From assembly GCF_963675165.1 (NCBI RefSeq), contig NC_087388.1:6646172-6710171 (forward strand): a stretch of 64,000 nt of DNA, in the 5' to 3' direction. The notes beneath the pieces are model-generated. The model saw only the letters and a program-made list of their open reading frames with translations. It was not told where the DNA came from and ran no database searches. Shown piece after piece: positions 1 to 36,272 of the stretch. The position numbers and the translations under genes are program-made. Within the stretch, counting starts at the first letter, position 1, and every line of letters begins with the position of its first letter. The stretch comes from Halichondria panicea (Eukaryota > Porifera > Demospongiae > Suberitida > Halichondriidae).

Positions 1-240
1 CTTTCAGAAAATCATAAAAATTTTGACATCGGATCAACTGTACTGAAGTTATGGCTGTTGAAAGACATCCGCGTAATAATAATGATTTTGGGAATCTTTC
101 AGCTGCCATAACTTGAATTCTGTGGATCGAAAATCAAAAATGTTATGTTTTTCGAAAGCTTAGAAAGAGTCCTTTCAAATGGTACCATCAAAGTTGATAT
201 TCAAGGGATAAAAATATTTAAATTGAATTCACTCACGGGA
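1..240. repeat. Copy of dispersed palindromic repeat family B
   Basis: The segment carries the signature seen in many introns of this window: a block around TTTCTGAAAGCTTAGAAAGAG, then CCTTTCAAATGGT, and arms reading GCCATAACTTGAATTCTG and GTTATGGC. Related copies lie near 6655, 13770, 15560, 19600, 24640, 30040, 36945, 45580, 61310 and 61905. No coding potential is seen. It is probably a non-autonomous, MITE-like element. The left edge may continue outside the window. Confidence 0.6.
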
Positions 241-510
241 ATGCAAAACTATTGCTGGTGAATTGAACCCACTCACGGGAACGCAAATCCGTGTGCTCTA
301 GCGGAATGTAGTATCGAGGCCAGACTCCTCCCAGTATTATATTTGCAGGCCGATTATGCTTGCGAGTACACACACTCATGCACTGACAATTGAGACACTG
401 CTAGTGCAACATGAAAACTCTAGCCGAGCGCATATAATATATATACTAAGATTAACTCAGAGGACCTATCATATCCTAATCCTCCGTTTACAATCAAAGA
501 TCAGCATTAT

Positions 511-790
511 TCCGGAAACTTCAAAATAGGCATTATGACTATAACAAAACCCATACACAATTATAACCTTATAGTCTCGATTCCAGCCCCTTCAACGACC
601 TGGAATCGAGACTATTACAATTAACCCATAATTATATGCATCATACAAAACAATATAATATGGAGGAAACTTCAAAATAGGCATCATGACTATAACAAAA
701 CCCATACACATGCATCAACGTGACTTATTAAAACAATTAGACATTCTATGTCCAAACGGAAATAATAAGGAAACTTCAAAATAGGTAATT
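511..790. repeat. Direct repeats and a perfect hairpin upstream of the aerolysin-like gene
   Basis: A block beginning GGAAACTTCAAAATAGG recurs at about 513, 663 and 769, the first two copies extending about 45 bp. Between the first two lies a perfect inverted repeat: 571-586 pairs with 600-615 (16 bp), leaving a 13-nt loop. No gene is seen in 240-1000 beyond these repeats. Confidence 0.7.
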
Positions 791-978
791 ATCACTGCAT
801 GCATGTACACGCATGACTAGGCACACAATGTATCACTGCATGCATGTACACGCATGACTAGGCACACAATGTATCACTGCATGCATGTACACGCATGACT
901 AGGCACACAATGTATCACTGCATGCATGTACACGCATGACTAGGCACACAATGTATCACTGCATGCATGTACACGCAT
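785..978. repeat. 41-bp tandem repeat, about 4.5 copies, in the promoter
   Basis: The unit contains CACTGCATGCATGTACACGC followed by ATGACTAGGCACACAATG and is nearly identical between copies. Each unit holds the palindrome TGCATGCA. The array ends about 17 bp before a TATA box, so it sits where proximal promoter elements would be. Whether it affects expression cannot be told from sequence. Confidence 0.85.
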
Positions 979-994
979 CTAAGCGGCCTAGCGC

Positions 995-1001
995 TATAAA
1001 A
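995..1001 (+). promoter_or_regulatory. TATA box of the aerolysin-like gene
   Basis: TATAAAA lies 82 bp upstream of the ATG at 1083, directly after the tandem repeat. The predicted transcription start would be near 1025. No other gene in the window has so clear a TATA box, which fits an inducible or tissue-restricted promoter (inference). Confidence 0.55.
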
Positions 1002-1082
1002 GAGTCACTTTTATGAATATATGCACCAGCCTAATATCGCCATCTCGACCTCAAGTAAAGCCAACACATCAATTGATCCATC

Positions 1083-2084
1083 ATGCCAGCGATTACTCAT
1101 GCAGGAGTGGATACATCACTCTATACTTCCAACCAGTCCTATGGAGGCCATGCAGATACAACGTTGTTCACGAATATTCGTGGCACTATGGGTGCTACCA
1201 TCACCGAGATTACAGCCTACACTGACTCATGGCAACTTCAAGGCCTCAACGTCAAGTTCAGCGATGGAAATGTCTACAAGTACGGCAAAGAAGACAACAA
1301 GAAATCGCAATTTACCTTTCAAACGGGCGAGACAATCATTCAACTCGTAATGCACGATTCACACAAGAAGTGTGATAATGGTCAATACCATTCAGGTGGC
1401 TTTTACATCAAGACGAATCTCAGACGAGAGTTCGAAGTCAGCCCTAAAAAATCGCCCAAAGCCAAGTATGAGGTTGATGTTGGGTCCGGTCTGCTGGTTG
1501 GAGTGTTTGGAGGGAGCGACACGTCTAAAATCAACCAATTGGGCTTTGCAATTTTGCGTCCGGTGGAGAGCGCTGTCTTGGTTGACGTGAGCTACCCTGG
1601 TTTAAATGCAGTCCCCGTGGCCAACACTCCCACCAACGTTGATAGCGTCACCTATGCCAACAATACTTCAATAACTCAAACGGTGGACCTGCATGGCTCA
1701 ACTACCGTTACAACCGAGACCAAATGGTCAGTTTCAACTTCATTGGAGGTGTCCATGACTACAACGGTGAAGGGTGGTGTTCCAGAAGTAGCTGAAGTGG
1801 AGGGGTCGTTTCAATGGCAACTAGGGGTAACTGCATCATACGAGCGATCCTCTACAAAGGAAACATCAACTTCATACGATTTCCCTGTCGTTTGTCCCCC
1901 TGGTATGACAACCACTGCTCAGGCCATCATCTATGAGGATGAAATCACTACCAACTACGTAGGTACAATGACCTACAATCTGGACAATGGAAATACGCTC
2001 AGCTATCCTGTCAAAGGCATGTATAATGGCCTGTCTGCTCGCGGGGTGTACGTTGAGGCTCAAGAGACCCCTCTGGACAGTTGA
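1083..2084 (+). CDS. Jacalin-like lectin / aerolysin-type pore-forming protein (natterin-like)
   Basis: Single uninterrupted frame of 333 residues. The N-terminal half (about 1-155) has the Gly/Tyr-rich beta repeats of a jacalin-like lectin domain (GGHADT near the start, ITEITAYTDSW, the FSDGNVYKYG hairpin). From about residue 165 the pattern changes to the Thr/Ser-rich alternating beta strands of the aerolysin/natterin-like module, with a short amphipathic stretch near residues 225-245 that could be the pre-insertion loop. This order matches the lectin-aerolysin proteins known from fish and other animals. No signal peptide is visible, so secretion, if any, would be unconventional. The gene has no intron, unlike nearly every neighbour. 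An AATAAA lies at 2300-2305. Fold assignment is from pattern recognition; sugar specificity and membrane activity are unknown. Confidence 0.75.
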   Translation: MPAITHAGVDTSLYTSNQSYGGHADTTLFTNIRGTMGATITEITAYTDSWQLQGLNVKFSDGNVYKYGKEDNKKSQFTFQTGETIIQLVMHDSHKKCDNGQYHSGGFYIKTNLRREFEVSPKKSPKAKYEVDVGSGLLVGVFGGSDTSKINQLGFAILRPVESAVLVDVSYPGLNAVPVANTPTNVDSVTYANNTSITQTVDLHGSTTVTTETKWSVSTSLEVSMTTTVKGGVPEVAEVEGSFQWQLGVTASYERSSTKETSTSYDFPVVCPPGMTTTAQAIIYEDEITTNYVGTMTYNLDNGNTLSYPVKGMYNGLSARGVYVEAQETPLDS

Positions 2085-2136
2085 ACTGCTGAACTAAAGC
2101 CTGGGGAATGAACTGACAAATCCAGAGAGTACTTTA

Positions 2137-2216
2137 GGTACTGAGTAGTGACAGTGTGTTAGGTACTGAGTAGTGACAGTGTGTTAGGTACTGAGTAGTG
2201 ACAGTGTGTTAGTGGA
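2137..2216. repeat. 25-bp tandem repeat, 3 copies, in the 3' UTR
   Basis: Three copies of a unit containing TTAGGTACTGAGTAGTGACA lie between the aerolysin-like stop codon and its AATAAA, so they are probably transcribed in the 3' UTR. The rest of 2085-2435 is AT-rich and shows no gene. Confidence 0.75.
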
Positions 2217-2435
2217 CACTGATTATATAGAGTGTTGTTGCTAGATATTCATGTGTACGTGTGTAACTCACATTTACTATAATTGTTATAATGATAATTA
2301 ATAAAAAAAAAACAGATATAATTATAACACCTGACACACAACACACAATAGATACGACAGTCTGACAGCTATATTATAGTTACATACAAAACAAAATCAC
2401 ACACACACACGTGCACGCACATATTAATAGGAGAG

Positions 2436-3057
2436 CTATCTTTTCTCAAATTCTTTGAACTTTGCTTCGAGTCTCTTGCAGTATGCATCCAGTCGATACG
2501 CAGTTTGTTCCAGAGCACTCACGCTTGATTCCACCTGGTCAATCTGATCACAGTACGGCTGAAGAGAGACGACTGTGTGTGTGTGTGTGTGTGTGCGTGG
2601 CTGGGTGGGTTAGGTGTGTGTGTGTGGGTGTGGGTGGGTGAGTTAGGTGTGTGTGTGTGGGTGTGTGTGTGATGTGTGTGGGTGTGTGTGTGTGTGTGTG
2701 TGTGGGTGGTGTTCAGTATTTATTAACACACAACAGTTTACTCACACTTGTCATTCAGGCTCTCTGAGACCTCGTTAAGCCTAGTTGCGAGTGAGGTCAT
2801 GTCAGAATACTTGGCAATAGTCATTTGGTTGAGTCGATGCAGTAACTGGTACTCTTCACTAGTAGCTGGGGGGGAGACAATAATAAAATCACCACAAATA
2901 TCAGTATTTTGGCTGTTTTACCAGATAGCTCTCCATTGAGATATTCTGTGATCTTCTCAAACATGTCTCTGGCCAGTTCTCTGTATTCCGGCGATGGCGG
3001 GATCTCCTGGCTAGCTTCAACAGCACTAGCTGACTCTTCCTCTGTGGTGGTAGACAT
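2436..3057 (-). CDS. BLOC1S2: BLOC-1 complex subunit 2
   Basis: Three exons on the minus strand: 2922-3057, 2746-2865 and 2572-2436, giving 130 residues with phases 1 and 1 that join in frame. The protein is a single helical coiled coil of the length usual for the family. Conserved features include the [13 protein letters not shown] helix, the TSEEYQLL segment, the LQPYCDQID motif and the C-terminal [22 protein letters not shown]-1 acts on endosomes in the biogenesis of lysosome-related organelles; the BLOC1S2 subunit is also in BORC, which positions lysosomes. Intron 2 carries a long GT/CA tract that ends directly at the acceptor AG (2573-2574). The start codon is 147 bp from that of the divergent dynein gene, so the two probably share a promoter. 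Confidence 0.9.
2573..2705. repeat. GT-rich simple repeat in BLOC1S2 intron 2
   Basis: Imperfect (GT)n interrupted by GGGTGGGT blocks. On the BLOC1S2 strand it is a (CA)n tract that serves as the sequence before the 3' splice site of exon 3. Confidence 0.85.
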
Positions 3058-3203
3058 TTTGTTGCTCTAATAGCGAATACAGTAGGAATATTGTAATCTA
3101 GTTTCTATGGTTACTTCCATGTTTTTGCTTGACCCTTTTGTTTCTTTGATGTACTAAGCTGCATGCTGTAAAGAAACTGTATAAAGAAATAAAAACATGT
3201 GAA
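3058..3203. promoter_or_regulatory. Divergent promoter BLOC1S2 / dynein
   Basis: Only 146 bp separate the two start codons, which point away from each other. No TATA box is evident. The arrangement implies a shared bidirectional promoter, although a distal 5' UTR exon cannot be excluded. Confidence 0.55.
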
Positions 3204-29144
<25,941 letters not shown>

Positions 29145-29501
29145 GAGAAACTTTTTAAAACTGTATCTATTATTTGTGTTGTGTATGATATACATGAGAG
29201 ATTATTATGAATAACGATAATTTTATTAAATTAATCATAAATTATAATTAGCTATAATTATATAAATTAACCTTTTGTCCACCACCACCATGCAGGGTTC
29301 TGTATGGTTCTATAATAAATATTGATCATGCAGGCTAAACCAAGAGTTTATTGGGCTATATAAACTAATAATGATGGATAGACACAAAAAGTACATGCAC
29401 ACCTCTATAATAATTATGTATAACTAAAATAAAGCAAGCTGCAGCTATATATACAGTAGAGTTCATAGTTCAGTTCAGTTCAGTTCATAGTTCATGAGAG
29501 T
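29145..29501. other. Convergent intergenic region, AT-rich
   Basis: Lies between the dynein stop and the zinc-finger stop. It is strongly AT-rich with several AATAAT and TAATAA hexamers, suitable for 3' ends on both strands. A small GTTCA direct repeat lies at 29460-29490. No gene seen. Confidence 0.6.
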
Positions 29502-32500
29502 TCAATTGACACCACCCCCAGCTAGTGCCACCTGGAACGCATCACTCTCAGAGATGCTTCGAATGAGAGCTTCATCCGACAGTCCAGCAGCAGTCTCGAC
29601 CACCTCTCCCCCTCCAAAATCAGCCTCTCCACTTGAGACCACTTCGCTCCCCCCAGCTCCTCCAAAATTCCCCATAGCTGCCAGCATATTCCCGCTCACT
29701 CCAAGACTCTTAACCTTCTCACGATGATTCTCAGATTGATAATGTTCCATAAGATCGTTGGCATCCATGAAGCTATCTCCACACACGGGGCAGGGGTGGA
29801 CTTTACGCACTCGGTTGTACTTTGGGTGTGTCTTCACGTGCTGCTTGTATGAATATTCGTTGTCGAAACCAGAATTACAGAATCGGCAGTTGTAGAGACT
29901 GGGTCCACTGTGTATCTCCACGTGGGCTTGGAGGAATCCCAGTCTAGCAAACGTCTTGTTGCAGATCTATAGAGGGGAATAGCTCTAGTGAGATAGTGAA
30001 GTGTGGTCAACTACATGTACGCACAATAAGTAACATATCCACAGAATTCAAGTTATGGCAGCTGAAAGAGTCCCCAGACTGAGAGGGGAGGGGGGGGGGG
30101 GGTGTAGTTGAACATCTTTCAACAGCCATAACTTCAGTACAGTTGATCCAATGTAAAAATTTTTATTATTTTCTGAAAGCTTAGAAAGAAACCTTTCAAA
30201 TGATGTGTTTCAATCCAAAATTTCGCCCGGGCCCTAATTTCTCATTTTTCGGCCTCGGACCATGGGCTATAATCCATGGTATCACCAAATTGGCAAATAC
30301 TTTTATCTCTCAAATATGAACTTTGATGACACCATTTGAAAGGTCTTTTTCTAAGCTTCAGAATTTTTGACTCTGGATCTACAGAATTAAAGTTATGGCA
30401 TCTGAAAAAGTCTCCAAACCTGTCCCTGTCAACAATTTCTGCACTATAAATGATCATGCCCTACACACCTCACACTCTAGCCTGTGCTCTAGTGAGCGAT
30501 GCTGCTCCAGCTCGGAGGATGTGGAGAATAACTTGTAGCAGTCTGAGCAACGAAGGTCCTTGGTGTCCGCATGTTGACTCGTCATATGACCTTTGAACTC
30601 TGTCATGAGTGCAAACGCCTCTGAGCACTCAGGGCATTTGTATGGCTTGCCATCCATATGACTCTATATACACAAAAACAAATTACGTCATTTGATGTTT
30701 CATCTAAATGTATTGTGTGTGCACTACTGTACTGTACTGTAGCCTACTCTGTAACTAGAGCCCATGGTACTGTACTGTAGCCTACTCTGTAACTAGAGCC
30801 CATGGTACTGTACTGTTAGCCTACTCTGCAACTAGAGCCCATGGTACTGTACTGTTAGCCTACTCTGTAACTAGAGCCCATGTACTGTACTGTTAGGCTA
30901 CTCTGTAACTAGAGCCCATGTACTGTACTGTTAGGCTACTCTGCAACTAGAGCCCATGGTACTGTACTGTTAGCCTACTCTGTAACTAGAGCCCATGGTA
31001 CTGTACTGTAGCCTACTCTGTAACTAGAGCCCATGGTACTGTACTGTTAGGCTACTCTGTAACTAGAGCCCATGGTACTTTGTAAAACACACATAATCTG
31101 AAAGGCCTAAGGTTTAAAAAAATCATAATGTGATTGGACCAACAGAACTAAAGTCATGGCCGTTCATTTTAATGCTGGGTACACGATACATACAAGCGTC
31201 AGTACACATTGACCTCTGATTTGACCTCTCTGTACGTACCTTGAGATGATGGACTAGGCCAGACTGCACAGGGAAGCTTTTATCACAGCCCTCAAAGGTA
31301 CATGCAAACGGTCGCTCATCGGTGTGAACACAGCGTATGTGTGTCTGCAGTGTGTCCACTCTAGTGAAGTATTTGCCACAGATGTGACACTGGACTTTAT
31401 GGCGGGCTGGGTTATGGACTTGGAGATGGCGTTGGATACGGTAGGGCCTACTGAAGGTCTTGCTGCACTGTCGACACTTGTACACCTTCTCACCATTCAC
31501 TGTCAGCACTGTACACTTGCCGTCCAACTACAAGGGGTCAAAGGTAATACATCATATATGCCTGTAAGTAGCATTTTCGAACAGCCATAATTATATACTT
31601 GTTAAAATTCTTAATTGGAATTTACAGCTTCTTGAGTTTCTTCTTCTGTCCCTCCGTTGCTTGTGTCATGTGATCCAGCAGTCAAGTCATGTGATTCAGT
31701 TGTTAGGTCATGTGATTCAGCTGTCAGGTCATGTGATCCAGCATTCAGATCATGTGATAGAGAGCCCTCAGAGTCGATAGTCACATGCAGACTAGAAGAA
31801 GTGAACTCACCCTACATGTAGACACATGCATGAGTAAGGTACACACACTGATAGTACACTGGTGTCTCCTTACCAGAACATGTTCAACAATGGAGTCATG
31901 AGAGGCCATGAGGTGAACTTCTGTACCCCCGCCAGCACTCAGGGGGGCCCCTGCAATTAAAGAGCATTAATTACCCCCCACAACCATAGACACAAGACCC
32001 CCCACCTTGCTCTACAGAGGGTTGCTGGATGTACTGCTCCAGGTTGTTAGCATTAACATTAGGGTGGTTCTCTTTAATGTGTCTTAATAAACAGCGTCTA
32101 TACACAAACCCCACCCCACACAGGGAGCACTTCTGAGGGACTGTCTTGCGCTTCTTCCCACGAGGAGTACTCTTAGAGAGAGGAGTCCCTTCTAGCTGCA
32201 TACTAGGACCTGGGGGGGGGGGGGGAGGGACACTGTAACCTGTGTAGTAACCTGTTGTGACTGTATTGTACAAAACAGATACTACTAGCAGCTAGGGCAA
32301 TACTCACTGGCCTGTGTGGGCAGTTCATCCCTGCACACACGACACTAGCTAGGGCAATACTCACTGGCCTGTGTGGGTGGTTCATCCCTGCACACACGAC
32401 ACTAGCTAGGGCAATACTCACTGGCCTGTGTGGGCAGTTCATCCCTGCACACACGACACTAGCTAGGGCAATACTCACTGGCCTGTGTGGGCAGTTCATC

Positions 32501-34436
32501 CCTGCACACACGACACTAGCTAGGGAAATACTCACTGGCCTGTGTGGGCAGTTCATCCCTGCACACACGACACTAGCTAGGGCAATACTCACTGGCCTGT
32601 GTGGGCAGTTCATCCCTGCATACACGACACTAGCTAGGGCAATACTCACTGGCCTGTGTAGGCGGTTCATCCCGGCACACACGACACAGGGAGGACGTGT
32701 CAGTGGAGGATTGACGGGCAAACTTGCGACTACAGCCAGCACAAGAATGAATAGACACACCCAACTTCCTGCACATAAGATATGGACAGTCATAAGTTAA
32801 TTAGCTAGTAATTAGATTGTCTCACAGCTTCTTTGTTGGTGGAAGAGGGTCTTCATTGTTCTCAGACACAGAGTCTAGTAGAGTGGAGACGTGGTCTAAT
32901 GGTGGACCCTCAGAGGTGAGTACATCACTCAACACCACCACACCGCCACCTCTGTCCAGCTCCTACACACACGACTTTAGTAGTTACCACTTAGAATATT
33001 AAATATACACGATTAAGTTACTTGACTTCCTAAGGAACCTTTAGTTTACACATAATTATATGTACATGTACTCTACACTACACCTACCCCCGTCCCCGCC
33101 CCCCCACCATGTACATGTACTCTACACTACACCTACCCCCCCCCACCATGGTACATGTACTCTACACTACACCTACCCCCGCCCCCCCACCATGTACTCT
33201 ACACTACACCTACCCCCGCCCCCCCACCATGTACATGTACTCTACACTACACCTACCCCCGCCCCCGCCCCCCCACCATGGTACATGTACTCTACACTAC
33301 ACCTACCCCCCCCCCCCGCCCCGCCCCCCCACCATGATTGTATAGTGGATTGTAGTGCACTTGCAACAGTCCAAACAGCAAAACTAATTTGAAAGGGGGA
33401 ATTATATTTAGCGTAGTTATTTCGGTCACTTTTGATTCTACAAAATAATTCTAGCACATATCTGAGAAGAGTAAAAAAGACAGAACCAAAAAGGGAAAGT
33501 TGGGTTGTCGCCCGGTTTCCGTGAAACTTGATTGTGTACAACTTGATTATGTACTTGACAGAAGTATGATGTATTCAAAAGTTAGGGAAATTACTTATTG
33601 ATTTGTAAAGAAATGAAGAAAAGTCCCCAAGAGGGAATCGAACCCACGCCTTATCTATCATGGGATCTACGAAGCTACCACCCTAACCACTAAGCCACTC
33701 CCAGAGGTTTAGGTTTTAGGCTAAGAAATTTATTATCTACCGTATAGCGCGAAATTTTCGAGGCACTTATATTTCGTGGATTGGCCTCTAAAAACCATTT
33801 CGTTGCACAATGTTCGCGGAATGACTGCTTACCGGAAGCCACGCCTTTAAATCTTTGCATGATAGCAGGTAATTCTAATTAAAGAACACTTTTTGTGGAC
33901 TTAATTTTCGTGTAGAATTCTAACCCACGAAATCCGCAAAAATTAAGCCCCTCGAAAATTTCGCGCTATACGGTATTATTGTGGTTTTGCTATTAGGCTG
34001 TTGCAAGTGCACTGCAATCCACTGTACCCCCCCCCCACCATGATTGTACCCCCCACCATGATTGTACCCCACACACATGATTGTACCCCACACACATCAC
34101 TGTACCCCCTACCATGATTGTACCCCACACACATCACTGTACCCCCTACCATGATTGTACCCCCCACCATGATTGTACCTGTAGACTACCCAGTCCGATC
34201 TCAGTGAGGTACACAGTCTGCAGTAGCGAGGTGGTGTCATCCTTCATCCCCCTAACCTGCTCCACAGCACTCTTGATAATATCCCCTGCCCTGGATACTG
34301 GGAGGTTGGCCAGTACATCCAGATATGATTGCACACGATGAAGGTTGCTCAGTACACTGGTGGCTTTGAGCAACGCGTCCTGGATGGATGCTGATACTTG
34401 ATCCTTGAGCCGCTCTGTCAGCGGATCTCCCGCCAT
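29502..34436 (-). CDS. C2H2 zinc-finger protein with nine fingers
   Basis: Nine in-frame exons on the minus strand: 34179-34436, 32826-32962, 32650-32768, 32006-32209, 31874-31950, 31626-31811, 31240-31527, 30469-30663 and 29502-29966, encoding 642 residues. The N-terminus is helical (exon 1) with no named domain recognised. Exon 3 has a CxxC...CxxC cluster (CAGC, CRVC) that could bind zinc. One C2H2 finger lies in exon 4 after a basic GKKRK stretch (possible nuclear signal); eight more run from exon 7 to exon 9, one of them interrupted by the exon 7/8 junction. Exon 6 carries a short tandem SHDLTAG/SHDLTAE peptide repeat. The C-terminal tail is Gly- and acidic-rich. Probably a DNA-binding nuclear regulator; no orthologue recognised. 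The joining of exons 1-3 to the rest rests on phase agreement and splice consensus only. Confidence 0.75.
30040..30418. repeat. Family B repeat in the last intron of the zinc-finger gene
   Basis: Almost full-length copy in the opposite orientation to those at 13770, with the central palindrome ATGGGCTATAATCCATGG and both arms (AAGTTATGGCAGCTGAAAG and CAGCCATAACTTCAGTACAG). Confidence 0.75.
30725..31080. repeat. 39-bp tandem repeat, about 9 copies, in the zinc-finger gene
   Basis: The unit contains CTGTACTGTTAGCCTACTCT then GTAACTAGAGCCCATGGTA, with small indels (loss of GGTA, TAGCC versus TTAGCC). It lies in the intron between exons 7 and 8. Confidence 0.92.
32290..32665. repeat. 57-bp tandem repeat made of an exon end plus its 5' splice site
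   Basis: Six or so units downstream of zinc-finger exon 3 (minus strand). Each unit repeats the last 35 or so bases of exon 3, the donor AGTGAGTATT and the first intron bases CCTAGCTAG. The genuine donor is the copy at 32650/32649. Each unit carries an in-frame TAG just after the donor, so retained units would not extend the protein. Confidence 0.9.
33060..33335. repeat. C-rich tandem repeat of about 45 bp, zinc-finger intron 1
   Basis: Copies of CTCTACACTACACCTACCCC with a variable C/G-rich segment and CACCATGTACATGTA; six or so units. Frames opened by it are artefacts. Confidence 0.85.
33595..33712 (-). mobile_element. tRNA-derived SINE, copy 1
   Basis: On the minus strand it shows an A box TGGCTTAGTGG and a B box GGTTCGATTCC about 40 bp apart, the RNA polymerase III promoter of a tRNA. 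The body then continues into TTTCTTTACAAATCAATAAG, which is shared with the copy at 53.7 kb and is not part of a tRNA. It lies in intron 1 of the zinc-finger gene in the sense orientation. I reject a functional tRNA because no cloverleaf acceptor stem closes. Confidence 0.75.
33735..33977. mobile_element. MITE family D, intact copy
   Basis: Terminal repeats TACCGTATAGCGCGAAATTT plus TCGAGG and their exact reverse complement at the right end enclose about 190 bp with further internal symmetry (CACGAAAT blocks). The termini allow a TA target-site duplication. No coding capacity. Related copies: 50118-50330 and 28330-28556. Confidence 0.85.
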
Positions 34437-34748
34437 GTCCTGTAGCGTACATATGTATGCATTATTATACACCACATACACAGGGTGTTGAGTATACCTA
34501 TCCAGCCATGATGACACGCCCCTATTACATGGCTCTGTACACATACACAGCCTTATTAAGACACGCACACACACGGCCCAAAGACAAGTACAGTCTAGTG
34601 ACTCCCCTATAAGCAAAGCTCACGCTAGCTACTCATTCAGCTATTCTGGGTACCTGATATCGAGGTAGCTTTTGTTAACTTTCCCGTCAAGTTTCTCGCC
34701 AAAGAAATTCAACACACCAAGATGACCTTTGACCCTTCCACCAGCGCT
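34437..34748. promoter_or_regulatory. Divergent promoter zinc-finger gene / WDR82
   Basis: 312 bp separate the two start codons. No TATA box or other certain motif is seen. Placement implies a shared bidirectional promoter. Confidence 0.5.
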
Positions 34749-36272
34749 ATGAAGCTAACAGATGAAGTGTTTCGTTCTCTACGAGTCTCTAAAGTGTTTC
34801 GCGAGAACACAGATCGTGTCAATTGTATCGACTTCTCTGCTAATGGCGATTCTATGATCACAAGTAGCAACGATGATTCTATCGTTATTTACTGTTGTCT
34901 AGAGGGAAGGTGAGCTCTAATTAGAATAAATGGGCATTAAATGGAATGCCCACCTCCCCCCAGGCCCAAGAGAACACTGTACAGTAAGAAGTACGGCTGC
35001 GATCTGCTGCAATACACACACGCACCGAACACCATCATCTACTCTTCAAACAAAGTCGACGGTAAGGCCGACTATTAATTTTATTATTATAATAATGTAT
35101 TTACATGCACAGACACGATTCGCTACCTCTCTCTACATGACAACAAGTTCCTCCGTTACTTCCCTGGACACACCAAGAGGTATTTCATCCCCCCACACAC
35201 ACACACCACCCACACCACACACACAGGGTGGTGGCGCTGCAAATGTCCCCAGTCAACGATACTTTTATCTCTGGCTCTCTTGATAAGACTATTCGGTTGT
35301 GGGACCTCCGCTCTCCTAACTGTCAGGGGTTAATGCACCTCAACGGCCGCCCAGTCGTCAGTGTAGACCCAGAGGGGTTAATATTTGCTGCTGGCGTTGA
35401 CTCAAGGCAGCTCAAGCTGTACGATCTCAGAACCTTTGATAAGGTGATTGCAATGGAAATTGTAAACACTCTAATTTTGTTGACTGATATTTGTTGTAGG
35501 GGCCATTTGCCTCATTTCATGTGCGGCAGGACTTTGCGGGGGCGGAGTGGACGGGGTTAAAGTTCAGTCAGGATGGCAAGAAGATCCTCGTGTCTATGAG
35601 CATTGGTCAGCTGAAACTAGTCGATGCATTCAACGGACACGAACTCAACACTCTGACAGTGAGTGGGTGTATGTAGTTATGTAAGGGTTAATACTTTCAG
35701 GCCCAAATCTTCTAGGAAAGGGTGTTTTATTTCCGAAACAGGCTGTTTTTTTATAGCTCTAGTTAGCATTTTCACTTTTAAAGTGCATTTTGTAGCTTCT
35801 TAAAAGTAGCCATGTACAGTACAAGTATCAGCCGTGTCACTGTTGGTCCTCCTCTGTAGGGTCATGTCAACAGTGGTGGTCTAACACTAGAGGCTGGCTT
35901 TACCCCAGACTCTAAATACGTGCTGTCAGGTAAGGATTGTGTTATAACAAGCACTTGTGGTAGCCTCAGAGCTTTGTTACCCCCTCTCTATCTAGGTTCT
36001 CAGGATGGCACAGTACACGTGTGGTCCTCTGATAGTGGAGAGAGAGTAGCGCTGTTGGATGGTGGTCATGCTGGACCCACACATTGTGTGCAGTTTAACC
36101 CAAAGCTCATGACACTAGCCACTGCTTACAACAGTATGGTAGGTGGCTCATTAACCAACTGTGTATATCACATTATACTGTATATCGTGTGTAGGCTCTA
36201 TGGCTGCCCACCAACCTGGAGGAGCCACCAGCACCTGCAGTGGCTGAACTCATAAACAATCATGTCTCTTGA
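34749..36272 (+). CDS. WDR82: WDR82/Swd2, WD40 subunit of SET1 H3K4 methyltransferase complexes
   Basis: Eight exons: 34749-34909, 34964-35061, 35113-35179, 35227-35443, 35500-35658, 35860-35929, 35996-36138 and 36195-36272, encoding 330 residues. I chose the ATG at 34749 because the product then begins MKLTDE, as in the family; an in-frame ATG at 34722 would add nine residues. WD repeats are clear throughout, for example [16 protein letters not shown], the segment [19 protein letters not shown] and [22 protein letters not shown]82 recruits SET1 to RNA polymerase II at promoters and, in another complex, acts in transcription termination. The C-terminal extension after LWLPTN is a little longer than in vertebrates. 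Confident identification. Confidence 0.95.

Larger units (their letters stand above)
33344..34023. mobile_element. Composite element with 26-bp terminal inverted repeats, hosting a SINE and a MITE
   Basis: 33344-33369 and 33998-34023 are reverse complements with one mismatch (arms contain GTGCACTTGCAACAG). Between them lie a tRNA-derived SINE (about 33595-33712) and an intact family D MITE (33735-33977). A small related structure without the MITE is seen at 44985-45105 in CLN3. Confidence 0.75.

Noticed and set aside
785-978. CRISPR-like array upstream of the aerolysin-like gene
   Set aside because: The repeats are contiguous with no unique spacers, and the genome is eukaryotic.
32203-32793. 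A 196-codon minus-strand frame with a 19-residue repeat
   Set aside because: It is the 57-bp donor repeat read in a frame different from that of the zinc-finger exon. The real coding frame closes at TAG just after each donor.
33630-33712. Functional tRNA gene on the minus strand
   Set aside because: The A and B boxes are good, but no acceptor stem closes, the same unit recurs with a common non-tRNA tail, and one copy has an internal deletion. It is a SINE.
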